A stretch of DNA of 64,000 nucleotides from Helicobacter pullorum NCTC 12824 (GTDB lineage: Bacteria; Campylobacterota; Campylobacteria; Campylobacterales; Helicobacteraceae): contig NZ_JAERIT010000005.1 of the NCBI RefSeq assembly GCF_017979475.1, forward strand, positions 116,907-180,906, given 5' to 3'. Position 1 is the first letter of the stretch, and each line of letters opens with the position of its first letter. The notes beneath the pieces were generated by a model. The model was not told the DNA's origin and made no database searches. It saw nothing but the letters and a program-made list of their open reading frames with translations. Positions 55,522 to 63,923 of the stretch are shown here, piece after piece. The translations under genes were made by a program, and so were the position numbers.

Positions 55522-56478
55522 TTAGCAAGTTTGTATTTGGATATTTAAAAGTTTTGAAAATGATTGCAGCGAAGAAAAAACTTTATCCAAATCCATTTCT
55601 TTGCTAATAAAAACCAAATTAGATTCCATGTATGTTTTGGTTTTTTTAATATGTATGGGCGGATAAACAAGATGTCGCACTCCATTGACATTGATTAAAT
55701 ATTCATCATTAATATTCAACAATCCCTTTACTCGCAAAATTTTGTCTCCATATTTATACAAAAGTGCCGAAAGCCAGATTCCAAATGCACTCCAATCCAT
55801 TTGACCTTGAATATTGAGAGAAATAGTTTTGATATTTGTATTGTGGGAATTTAAATTTTTTGGATTATTTACCAATCTTTTTTTGAAATTGATATTAAAA
55901 AATTCATCATTGCAAAATTCATTTTTATTAAAAATCAATGCCGAATAATTCAAGCTTCTAAGCTCCTTTTCTAGCATTTTAGTATCTTGCTTAATATCTG
56001 TTTTGGTGATGAGCAAATAATCTGAATTGACAATTTGTGCGATATTTTCCTCATTTTTGAGATGCTCTAAGCCATTTAAAGAATCAATGCAAGTAAAAAC
56101 CGCATTCACAAAAAAATGATTTTGCAAAAAGGTATCACTTAATATAGTAAAAAGTATCGGTTCTATCGTAGCAAGACCGGTAGTTTCTATCACAACTTTA
56201 TCCAATTTTTTGCCACTTGTATGATAAAGATTCAAAATCTCTTTTAGTTTATCTGCCAAATCTTGTCTTCTATTGCAGCAAATACAGCCTTGATTGAGTA
56301 AAATCGTTTGTTCTTCTACAAAAAATGACGCCAAAATACTATCATCAAGTCCGCTATCTCCAAATTCATTGACTAAAACAGCGATATTTTCCCTGCTATC
56401 TCGCAAAAGCTCACTTAAAAAAGTTGTTTTTCCGCTTCCCAAAAAGCCTGTTACTATATTAACTGCTATCTTAGCCAT
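55522..56478 (-). CDS. G3E family GTPase (COG0523, CobW-like metallochaperone)
   Basis: A 318-residue P-loop GTPase related to CobW/YjiA. It has Walker A GFLGSGKTTFL, the metal-binding CxCC in QGCICCNRRQDL, ETTGLATIEPI and the base motif TKTD. The C-terminal CobW domain is short. Such proteins insert or carry zinc, cobalt or nickel for client enzymes. Here it is the last gene of a four-gene cluster with a predicted metalloenzyme (HP0310-like), so that enzyme may be its client; this is inferred. Its 5' end overlaps the preceding gene by 8 bases. Confidence 0.88.
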   Translation of the reverse strand: MAKIAVNIVTGFLGSGKTTFLSELLRDSRENIAVLVNEFGDSGLDDSILASFFVEEQTILLNQGCICCNRRQDLADKLKEILNLYHTSGKKLDKVVIETTGLATIEPILFTILSDTFLQNHFFVNAVFTCIDSLNGLEHLKNEENIAQIVNSDYLLITKTDIKQDTKMLEKELRSLNYSALIFNKNEFCNDEFFNINFKKRLVNNPKNLNSHNTNIKTISLNIQGQMDWSAFGIWLSALLYKYGDKILRVKGLLNINDEYLINVNGVRHLVYPPIHIKKTKTYMESNLVFISKEMDLDKVFSSLQSFSKLLNIQIQTC

Positions 56479-56806
56479 TTTTATCTTGCATAAATTTTAT
56501 AAAGTTATCATCTAATAAATCTATTTCTTTTTTGCTTAACTCTTGCACTTTTTGCCACAAATCACCCAAATCATTCACAATCACGCTTTTTCCTACCAAA
56601 TCACTAAGGATGAATTTAGAGCCTTGCCATTCTTTGATATTAAGTCGATAAAAAGACAAAATCTCATTTAGAATTTTCACTCTTTTTAGCCTAGCTCTCA
56701 TTCTATCTCTTTGATCTTGCAAGGCGCTCAAATTAGCACCTTGCTCATCAAAAGAAAGATCGCTCCAATGAAAAGAGCTTATCATCTCTCCGCATAATAC
56801 ACACAT
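56471..56806 (-). CDS. small conserved protein with N-terminal MCVLCGE
   Basis: A 111-residue cytoplasmic protein that begins MCVLCGEMISSFHWSDLSF, a CxxC pair that could bind metal or form a disulfide, followed by a helical Arg/Lys-rich part and SKFILSDLVGKSVIVNDLGDLW. I recall similar MCVLCGE proteins next to CobW-type GTPases in other bacteria, but no function. It abuts the deacetylase gene without a gap and overlaps the GTPase gene, so it belongs to the same operon. Confidence 0.8.
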   Translation of the reverse strand: MCVLCGEMISSFHWSDLSFDEQGANLSALQDQRDRMRARLKRVKILNEILSFYRLNIKEWQGSKFILSDLVGKSVIVNDLGDLWQKVQELSKKEIDLLDDNFIKFMQDKNG

Positions 56807-57688
56807 TTATTTTTTCCTAGGACATCTTTTGATGAAATCATCTGCCATTTCATTTAAAGTTACCCAACGCACACCCTCATGCTTATTAATATGCTCGATT
56901 ATCCTTTGGTGCATAAGCAGAACTTGAGGGCGACCACTCACATCAGGGTGTATAGTCATAGCAAAGATAGCATAATCCATATTTTCATAAACCCAGTCAA
57001 ATTGATCTATCCACATTTGCCCTATATCTCTAGGGGAGATAAAGCCAAAGCTATTTGGGGATTTTTTGATAAACATCATAGGCGGTAAGTCATCTAAATA
57101 CCAGTTAGCCGGTATTTCCACCAAATCTGTTTCTTGTCCTCTCACCAAAGGCTTCATCCAATCTTTAGCTTCCAAGCTATAATCAATCTTTGTCCATTTA
57201 TCGCCAACCCTCACATAATATGGAGTAAAATCGTTGTGCATCAAAGAATGATCGTATTTGATACCATGTTTTAATAAAAGCTCATTTGTTATATTTGAAA
57301 ATTCCCACCAAGGTGCCACATAACCGCTTGGTTTTTTACCTGTTAAATCCTTTATGAGTTCGATATTTTTAAGTAAAACATCTTCTTCTTGCTTAGCAGT
57401 CATAGCTATAGGATTTTCATGTGAATACCCATGTGCTCCTATCTCACAACCTGCATCCACTATCATTTTCATCTGCTCAGGGAATGTTTCTATAGAATGT
57501 CCCGGCGCAAACCAAGTAGAAGGCAAATTATATTTTTTAAACAAATTTAAAAGCCTAGGGACGCCAACCTCTCCAGCAAAAAGCCCTCTTGAAATATCAT
57601 CAGGAGAATCTTCCCCGCCATAAGAGCCAAGCCAACCAGCAACTGCATCTATATCTACACCATAAGCAACTAAAATTTCTTTTGCCAT
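56807..57688 (-). CDS. pgdA: HP0310-like polysaccharide deacetylase / cyclic imidase-fold enzyme
   Basis: The 293-residue protein is very close, as I recall it, to H. pylori HP0310 (PgdA), assigned as peptidoglycan deacetylase. It shows the NodB-fold elements [32 protein letters not shown] (metal-binding HxxxH), YVAPWWEF and [14 protein letters not shown]. No signal peptide is visible, which is odd for an enzyme acting on periplasmic peptidoglycan. The fold group also contains cytoplasmic allantoinase/imidase-type enzymes. The neighbour is a nitrilase-family amidohydrolase, so a two-step ring-opening and deamidation pathway is a reasonable alternative. Confidence 0.88.
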   Translation of the reverse strand: MAKEILVAYGVDIDAVAGWLGSYGGEDSPDDISRGLFAGEVGVPRLLNLFKKYNLPSTWFAPGHSIETFPEQMKMIVDAGCEIGAHGYSHENPIAMTAKQEEDVLLKNIELIKDLTGKKPSGYVAPWWEFSNITNELLLKHGIKYDHSLMHNDFTPYYVRVGDKWTKIDYSLEAKDWMKPLVRGQETDLVEIPANWYLDDLPPMMFIKKSPNSFGFISPRDIGQMWIDQFDWVYENMDYAIFAMTIHPDVSGRPQVLLMHQRIIEHINKHEGVRWVTLNEMADDFIKRCPRKK

Positions 57689-57708
57689 AAAATCTCCTTT
57701 ATTAGTGA

Positions 57709-58524
57709 TTAACCCCTAAACAGAGTCAGATTTAAATCCCTCAAATAAGGCAGATTCTCTCTTTGCAAATCCACCTCATTTAAATCGAGATTTACCACAC
57801 AAACCCCGCTTTTATCTTTGATTTCTTTGATAATTTCTCCCTTAGGATTTATGATTCTAGAATGTCCAGCAAAACTTAAAATTTTGCCATTTAATTTGCT
57901 AACTTCTTTGCCACCTCTATTGCAAGCCAAGACAAAAACTCCATTTTCAAGTGCCCTAGCCCTACTTGCCAAATCCCAAACATAAAGCCTTTGTTTGCCA
58001 AAAGCCGAAGGATAAATCAATATCTTAGCACCTTTTAGGGCAAATTCTCTAGCTATCTCGCCAAAGCCTATTTCATAGCAAATTCCAATACCAACCTTAA
58101 CAGAGGCATTCCCAAAATTAATTTCAAAAACTTTGAAACTATCTCCCCTTTCAAACCTCTTATTTTCATCTCCCCAAAGATGAGTTTTTTTATAAGTATC
58201 TAAGATTCCATTTTTTGAGACGATATAGGCACTATCATAAAGTTTTGTTTTTTCTTTTTGTATTGATGAGGCTACTATATATACATCATTTTCTTTGCAA
58301 AATTCTTTTAGTTTTTTAATTGTGTAACTATCTTCACTGAAATTGATAGCAAATTCATTATCTTTATCTTCTACACAATAACCGCTATCAAAAAGTTCTG
58401 GCAACACAATTAGTTTTGCACCTTTTTTAGCAGCTCTCTTAGCCAAAGAAAGAGATTCTTTTATATTATTTTTGATATTGTAAGATTTTGGAGAAAATTG
58501 CACTAAGCCTACTTTTATTTTCAT
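57709..58524 (-). CDS. carbon-nitrogen hydrolase (nitrilase superfamily)
   Basis: A 271-residue cytoplasmic amidase/carbamoylase-type enzyme with the Glu-Lys-Cys triad: Glu in [12 protein letters not shown], Lys in [11 protein letters not shown] and Cys in [11 protein letters not shown]. Members hydrolyse omega-amides, carbamoyl compounds or nitriles. First gene of the cluster with the HP0310-like enzyme, 20 bases upstream of it. The exact substrate cannot be told from sequence. Confidence 0.88.
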   Translation of the reverse strand: MKIKVGLVQFSPKSYNIKNNIKESLSLAKRAAKKGAKLIVLPELFDSGYCVEDKDNEFAINFSEDSYTIKKLKEFCKENDVYIVASSIQKEKTKLYDSAYIVSKNGILDTYKKTHLWGDENKRFERGDSFKVFEINFGNASVKVGIGICYEIGFGEIAREFALKGAKILIYPSAFGKQRLYVWDLASRARALENGVFVLACNRGGKEVSKLNGKILSFAGHSRIINPKGEIIKEIKDKSGVCVVNLDLNEVDLQRENLPYLRDLNLTLFRG

Positions 58525-58690
58525 TTCAACTCCTTGGCTTTTAAAAATGCTAAGATAAAAAATATTATGAATTCCTTAAATGATTATAAAATTACAAAGA
58601 AAACACAAAATGAGTAATTTTGAAATCCAATGAGTTTTGAAATTTGCCGATTTACCGCTATTTGCATGATTTGATTTTAAGTATAGAAGT

Positions 58691-58716
58691 TTTCTAAAGC
58701 CAAATGGCTTTAGAAA
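58691..58716. terminator. hairpin between the ATP-grasp gene and the amidohydrolase cluster
   Basis: TTTCTAAAGCC-AAAT-GGCTTTAGAAA, a perfect 11-base stem, 32 bases beyond the stop of the ATP-grasp gene. No T run on either side; it may act as a transcription end or RNA stabiliser. Confidence 0.45.
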
Positions 58717-58747
58717 TTAAAATTGCAGTTTTAAAGAAATTTAAATT

Positions 58748-59857
58748 TTACGCCTTTTTCTCGCTCACGATATTGACGATATTATCGCCTACCATAACAG
58801 CTATTTTTTCCATAAACTCCGCTGGAGAGGTGAATCCCACGCACGAGCAGTTAATCTCGCCTAGCACATATTTATCCTTGCCATTTGCATCTGTATCGAG
58901 GATAAAATCCGCTGTCCAAATCAGTGGCAAGTCGTAGTTACCGAGCTTAGAACGAATCTCTGGGAGTTGTGCCAAAAACCAATCAATAAGCGCTTGCCAA
59001 TCCTTTGGCTCATCGTAGCGGTACTTTGCCCCGCTAAAGAGTGTCGCAGAAAACGCATCGCCACCCTCGGCTGGTTTTTTATGCACAACATACACAGGTG
59101 TTTTATACAGCATTAAGATTCTAATCTCACCTTCTTTGATACGCGGTAAGAAAGTCATATCCACAAGCATACCATTATCGCCTACCAAATAATGCTCACA
59201 AAAGTCCATAAACTCACCAAGTCTTCGTTCCTCTGTGTGGTTGTCTTTAGCCTCGGTGCAGATGATTTTGGTATCAAGCGGGAGTGAATCTAGCTTGCCA
59301 TACTCACTAGCAGATTCTAATCGCACACGCCAGATTCCTTCACCCGTGGAACCGCGGTTTTGTTTTAGCACTCTCTCGCCTTTGGCTAGAGTTTTGGGAA
59401 AAGTCTTTTTAAAATCGTGCTTATCACTCCATACTACGCCAATTCTCTTCGCCTCTGCAGGGTCATAATACGCATAGGTATCGCTAGGCACAAGCTGTGT
59501 ATCAGCTAGCTTAGTTAGTGCGTCCTTAGCACCATAGCCTATCATCGCATCGGGGTGTGGCATACCCACTAGCCCAGATTCACACAGCTTTCGCAATACA
59601 TCAAAGTAGAGCTTTTCCTCTTTGAGATTGCCCGGATTGACACGCGAGACATAGCCATCAGCAGTGTTTTTGACATGCTCATAGATTTTGTTTCGCTCCG
59701 CTTCATCACGCAAAATCTCATCGGTAAAAAACACCACTTCTGCGCTCCAGCCCTTAGCTTTTAGCGCATTTACCATCGGCATAGTATCTTTTCTATATCC
59801 ATCAGGTCCCTTGTCGCTGCCGCCCCTTGCCTCGAAAAACACGATGTTCTTTTTCAT
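58748..59857 (-). CDS. Cj0069-family ATP-grasp protein
   Basis: A 369-residue protein with an ATP-grasp-like layout: ARGGSDKGPDGYRKDTMPM at the start, LKQNRGSTGEGIWRVRL as the nucleotide-binding loop, and ILGEIN-type acidic metal-binding segment (KYVLGEINCSCVGF) at the end. Glutathione-synthetase-like ligases have this fold. I recall it as the Cj0069 family, without a known product. Its base composition looks richer in GC than its neighbours, like the 4.7-9.7 kb block, suggesting transfer. It is alone on its strand. Confidence 0.75.
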   Translation of the reverse strand: MKKNIVFFEARGGSDKGPDGYRKDTMPMVNALKAKGWSAEVVFFTDEILRDEAERNKIYEHVKNTADGYVSRVNPGNLKEEKLYFDVLRKLCESGLVGMPHPDAMIGYGAKDALTKLADTQLVPSDTYAYYDPAEAKRIGVVWSDKHDFKKTFPKTLAKGERVLKQNRGSTGEGIWRVRLESASEYGKLDSLPLDTKIICTEAKDNHTEERRLGEFMDFCEHYLVGDNGMLVDMTFLPRIKEGEIRILMLYKTPVYVVHKKPAEGGDAFSATLFSGAKYRYDEPKDWQALIDWFLAQLPEIRSKLGNYDLPLIWTADFILDTDANGKDKYVLGEINCSCVGFTSPAEFMEKIAVMVGDNIVNIVSEKKA

Positions 59858-59954
59858 ATCCTCTCCTTATTTATTTTGTCAAACAAAAAGGATAACAAAA
59901 AATCCCTAAAATTCATCTCAAAAAACGCAACAAAAACAAAAAGTAAAAATTTAT

Positions 59955-59981
59955 TTTAGTTTGTTTAAAAAATGCCGATAT
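59955..59981 (+). promoter_or_regulatory. sigma28 (FliA)-like promoter
   Basis: TTTAGTTT - 11 bases - GCCGATAT, close to the enterobacterial consensus TAAAGTTT-N11-GCCGATAA with the exact spacing. It lies 33 bases before the ATG of a 46-residue ORF and upstream of the EF-hand protein gene. Confidence 0.75.
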
Positions 59982-60013
59982 AAACAAAATATTTATAAAA
60001 ATAAGGGGCGAAA

Positions 60014-60154
60014 ATGTTTAGATTAAACACTCTTTTTATCAATGAAATCAACAAAGCAATAATGGGGCAACCCTCATCGCTAACCTTAAATGATTTTGAT
60101 GTATATGTGGATAATAACTACACAATTTATGTTGTGGATATTAGAGGATTTTAA
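60014..60154 (+). CDS. 46-residue protein of unknown function behind a sigma28-like promoter
   Basis: ATG after AAGGGGCGAAA. The product begins MFRLNTLFINEINKAIMG and ends in YTIYVVDIRGF. It is a polar, mixed alpha/beta-looking peptide without signal or membrane segment. Its stop codon is part of the ribosome site (TAAGGAT) of the next gene, 10 bases upstream of that gene's ATG, so the two are translated together. Small size and position suggest an accessory protein such as a chaperone for the following protein, but this is only a guess. Confidence 0.6.
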   Translation: MFRLNTLFINEINKAIMGQPSSLTLNDFDVYVDNNYTIYVVDIRGF

Positions 60155-60164
60155 GGATAGTGCT

Positions 60165-61832
60165 ATGAATATCACGCAAATGGGAATCCAAAATCTAAAA
60201 AGCGGAAGTATGAAGCTAGAGACGAAAGGTAAGAGCATTCAGCAAATCAATCAAGAATTAGCCAACACAAAAGTAGAGCAATTTTTATCCGGAACGCCCA
60301 CCCCTAAAGTCTATGGTAGTTATTCTAGAAATACTTTAATGGGTATAGTTGAAAAAAATCTTTCAACCTCACAGGTTCTTGATAGATACATAAGCGATAT
60401 AGAACTCAATTCTTTAGGGCAATCCAAAACCTTAAAAACCGCAATGGGACAAGCAGAAGTCTATTTGGATTATTTTGGCGATGGTTTGGAATCTAACCTA
60501 GGGATTAGTCAGATTCAAAAAATGGGGGATTTATTTAGGCTAGATAGCAATGGTGATGGATTTTTAAACCGAGATGATGAGATGTTTTCTAAACTCAAAA
60601 TCAAAGTCGATAAAGGCAATGGTGAATCTAAAATTGCTAATTTAAGCGATGTGGTAGGCACGATTGATTTGTATGATTTTATCAAAGGCTATGACAAAAA
60701 TAACGCCTCACAAATCAAAGAATGGCGGGATAACTTTCATACAGATCGACAAATTATGATTAATGGCAAAATGACGCTTAATAGCTTTTATCCCTATGAG
60801 GATATTCGCCTCTATCGCGATGATGAGATGAAGCTCTTCCCCCCAGAGCAGAGATACAAGCAAATCAAGCAGGAAGATATTCGGGCAATGTTTGAAGCCT
60901 ATGGTGATAGTGAGGGTTGGATAAATCTCAAAGACAAGGCAGTCAATGAAGCCCTTTTTGCTAGTGGGGATATTATTACCAATTTTGCTTACAAAAAGAC
61001 AAATTTAGCTGGAGTAGAAGTGCTAGAGGAGTTTAATGTCGTTGATAGGCTAGATAATGGCTCTAGGACGCCAAAATATGAGGGTATGAATATCCGAGAG
61101 TTTGAGGAGGCTTGGTATAGAGACCACCCAAGAGAGACAAACTATGAGCAAGGCTATGCAGAGGCTTTTAATGAGCTTTATAATAATTATTATCGCTTCA
61201 AAGAAAGCTTTGAATCCAAAAAAGCAGAATTTTTAAATGATGAGTTTGTCGCCCAAGAATACAAAGACAAAATCGCCCAAATGGATAAATCCGCAGAGAT
61301 GAGAGCCATTGAAGAAGAGTTTGAGAAAATTACTGGAATGGGCTTTAGTGAGGCAAGGTTTGAAGAGATTAAAAACGCCATCAACGACCCCATAAAACAG
61401 AAAGAAACCATCGCAGCAATGAGTGATTTAGATGCGGTTACTTCCATGAAGTTAGAAAAAGATGGCAGAATCACTTTGCGTTTTGATTCAGGAAGGGAGA
61501 TTTTAGTTGAAGGGCTTTATAATGATACAGGGGAATTACATATCACCAAAAAGGGCGAGAGAGCGAGTATCAGCCTAGAAGCACAAAGTATGACAAATAA
61601 AGAACTTAACAATCTTGATTTCAAAGAATATGGAATCAAAGAAGGCGATAATATCATCAGCTTACAAGAGATAGGGGCAAAAATGATTGAACGACTTAAT
61701 AACGCAAATGGTAAATTTTTGGGCTTTGTAATCACTACTCATAGCAATAAAGAAATCATTGTGGATAATCTCTATAACATCTTCACACTTGACCTACTCA
61801 ACCAACAACGCACTTTTGAAGCAGAAATCTAA
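60165..61832 (+). CDS. EF-hand-like protein of unknown function, probably flagella-co-regulated
   Basis: A 555-residue soluble protein, counted from the ATG at 60165 (MNITQMGIQNLKSG), which has AAGGAT 6 bases upstream; the longer frame from 60090 runs through the 46-residue ORF. At about residue 130 the loop DSNGDGFLNRDDE has the Asp/Asn spacing of an EF-hand calcium site. The rest is acidic and helical with Tyr-rich parts (NELYNNYYRFKESF). No signal peptide is visible. With the sigma28-like promoter this resembles Campylobacter Fed/Cia-type proteins that are exported through the flagellum, but no homologue is recognised. Confidence 0.7.
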   Translation: MNITQMGIQNLKSGSMKLETKGKSIQQINQELANTKVEQFLSGTPTPKVYGSYSRNTLMGIVEKNLSTSQVLDRYISDIELNSLGQSKTLKTAMGQAEVYLDYFGDGLESNLGISQIQKMGDLFRLDSNGDGFLNRDDEMFSKLKIKVDKGNGESKIANLSDVVGTIDLYDFIKGYDKNNASQIKEWRDNFHTDRQIMINGKMTLNSFYPYEDIRLYRDDEMKLFPPEQRYKQIKQEDIRAMFEAYGDSEGWINLKDKAVNEALFASGDIITNFAYKKTNLAGVEVLEEFNVVDRLDNGSRTPKYEGMNIREFEEAWYRDHPRETNYEQGYAEAFNELYNNYYRFKESFESKKAEFLNDEFVAQEYKDKIAQMDKSAEMRAIEEEFEKITGMGFSEARFEEIKNAINDPIKQKETIAAMSDLDAVTSMKLEKDGRITLRFDSGREILVEGLYNDTGELHITKKGERASISLEAQSMTNKELNNLDFKEYGIKEGDNIISLQEIGAKMIERLNNANGKFLGFVITTHSNKEIIVDNLYNIFTLDLLNQQRTFEAEI

Positions 61833-62672
61833 CTAATCTTTTAGCCAAATTCCCTCTTTGGCTTTGAGGGTAATTTTATCTTGCTCCAAAAGCCAAGTTA
61901 AAGCACTCTTAAAAGATTTTTTACTCATTTTTAGAATCTCTGTAATCTCTTGTGGTGCGCTATCATAATGCAATCCCAAATGTCCGCCACTCTCTTTTAG
62001 CCTCTCTAGCACTTTTTTTGCTTCATTTGTGGTATCTTTCTTTGCCATAGGGAGTTTTAGCGATAAATCGCATTTACCATTTGGATAAATTCTTTTGATA
62101 AAAGCCTCTATCTTTTGATTAATCTCAATTTGACTAAATATTTCATTTTTATACAAAAGCCCCAAATACTCGCCATCCACTACACATTCATAGCCCAAAT
62201 TACTTTCCCTAAATGGCACAATCTCTACTTTACTAGAAACCTTATAAAGCCCTTTTGGTGCTTCTTTGAAACTTTTTAAAAAAGATTTTATATTGCTCTT
62301 TGCTATGAGGCGATTTTCTCTATCAGTAGTGATGAAAACAAGCACTTGCGAATCCAAATTAAACTTATGTGGAGTTTTGGTTGGCATAAACAAATCCTTT
62401 GCAATCCCCAAATCCAAAAAACAACCCCACTCATTTTTGCCAACAACTTTCAAAAGAGCAATTTCTCCCCTTTGTGCTTTTGGCTCTAGTGTAGTAGCAA
62501 TCACCCTACCCTCTGAATCGTGATACAAAAAAACCTCTATCTCTTCCCCAATTTTAGAATCTTCTAAAACATATTTTTTAGGCAACAAAACCTCTTCTTG
62601 CCCACTTTGCAAATACACTCCAAAATCTACGATTCTAGATATTCTAAGTCTTTGTTTGATACCTATAATCAA
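61833..62672 (-). CDS. cvfB: CvfB-like S1 RNA-binding protein
   Basis: A 279-residue protein with two to three S1-like beta-barrel segments (ISRIVDFGVYLQSGQEEVLLP, ALLKVVGKNEWGCFLDLG) and a C-terminal winged helix (SGGHLGLHYDSAPQEITEIL, then SKKSFKSALTWLL), the layout of CvfB/YitL. Staphylococcal CvfB affects RNA stability and virulence. Its stop abuts the stop of the EF-hand gene on the other strand. Its start overlaps the membrane protein gene by 4 bases. Confidence 0.88.
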   Translation of the reverse strand: MIIGIKQRLRISRIVDFGVYLQSGQEEVLLPKKYVLEDSKIGEEIEVFLYHDSEGRVIATTLEPKAQRGEIALLKVVGKNEWGCFLDLGIAKDLFMPTKTPHKFNLDSQVLVFITTDRENRLIAKSNIKSFLKSFKEAPKGLYKVSSKVEIVPFRESNLGYECVVDGEYLGLLYKNEIFSQIEINQKIEAFIKRIYPNGKCDLSLKLPMAKKDTTNEAKKVLERLKESGGHLGLHYDSAPQEITEILKMSKKSFKSALTWLLEQDKITLKAKEGIWLKD

Positions 62673-63229
62673 TCTATAATCTCCATAAAAGTTTCATACA
62701 AGCTTCTCCCCAAAGGCATTCCATAAAATTCTGAAATCTGCCACCCCACTACAAATATCATTACCATAAAAATAATAAACCCAAGACACGCCAAAATCAA
62801 TAAAGTTTTAAATAATTTCAAATAAAAATTTTCATCTAAGGAATCATTGAGGATTTTATTGCAACAAAACCAATCTACAAAAAACCCAAACCAAAAACTA
62901 AAAATTACAAACAACAGCACACACCCCAGACCAAAAAGCAGCATTGAAACATAAGGGGACCATATTCCATCACTATAAGCATAAATATTAGCTTCCCATA
63001 GCAAAATAGTATAACTAATATGCACCCCAAGCAATACAACAGCAACCAACAAAGCAATGAAAACTATACTTATGATACTTTCTAGTTTGGTTGAATATTT
63101 TGCAAACTCTTGCTTGATTTGCTTTCTAATTTCTTTATCGGTTTTCCCTGTGCTTACTAACTCGATTATTTGACTTTTTAGGTTTTTAATCCATTCTTTG
63201 CGATTTCTTTTTTGATTAGCTAGATTCAT
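62669..63229 (-). CDS. three-span membrane protein of unknown function
   Basis: A 186-residue protein with a basic N-terminus (NQKRNRKEWIKNLKSQI), a helical cytoplasmic segment to about residue 48, then hydrophobic spans at about 50-75, 93-120 and 140-166. No domain recognised. It overlaps cvfB by 4 bases and is upstream of it, so they form a two-gene operon. No promoter identified in the AT-rich region before it. Confidence 0.7.
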   Translation of the reverse strand: MNLANQKRNRKEWIKNLKSQIIELVSTGKTDKEIRKQIKQEFAKYSTKLESIISIVFIALLVAVVLLGVHISYTILLWEANIYAYSDGIWSPYVSMLLFGLGCVLLFVIFSFWFGFFVDWFCCNKILNDSLDENFYLKLFKTLLILACLGFIIFMVMIFVVGWQISEFYGMPLGRSLYETFMEIID

Positions 63230-63923
63230 ACCTGCAACCTTAATTTTAAAATTCTATATTTGGAATCTTGCCTCAAAAATGCCAAGAATATCTTAACAAT
63301 TCAAGTTTTTAAACAATCCATTAATCTTATATTGAATTATATTAGCTATATTCCACTTATCAAACTAAGCCAAGCAAAAGAATAATGCCTAGCTTATTAT
63401 TAAATTCAATATTAAAGAGAAGCAAAGATTCTATAAAAGAATCTTTGATAAATGAAAGTCTATCTTGTAAAAGAATCTTTAAAGAATTAATTTTATCTTC
63501 TAAAAGAGATTTATAGATTAAATCTTATTCTTTATTAATTCAAAGCTTATCTATAAAAGTATCTTGAATAAATTAATTCTCATCTATTACAAGAACTTTA
63601 TAGATTAATCTTATTTCTAAAGCCTTTTACAAGAATTTTAAAAGAATTAATCTCGTCTTTTTAATTCAATTCAATAAATTAAATTCAATCTGATTCAATC
63701 AATGAATAAATTCAATTAATAGATGAATGAATTAAATTAAATTTGTTTCAATTTGATTTGATTCGGTCTAATTTGTTTCAATTCAATTCAATTCATTAAT
63801 GATTTAATCAATAAATCAATCAATGAATGAATTCAATCAATCAATGATTGAATTAAATCTGATTTGATTAATGAATTTGGTGAATAATTCAACCAACCAA
63901 TTTAATTCAATCAATCTTAGTTC
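63230..63923. other. AT-rich intergenic region with degenerate repeats
   Basis: About 690 bases without a gene. From 63423 there is a 10-base-stem hairpin (CAAAGATTCT / AGAATCTTTG), then several diverged copies of a 35-50 base unit like ATCTTnTAAAAGAATCTTTATAGATTAAT up to about 63660. From 63660 to 63915 it turns into a low-complexity mix of TTCAAT, ATTGAAT, TCAA and TGAA elements on both strands. Confidence 0.7.

Noticed and set aside
63640..63915. Repeat region considered as a CRISPR array
   Set aside because: No constant repeat length, no regular spacers, no cas genes; the words are short and degenerate.
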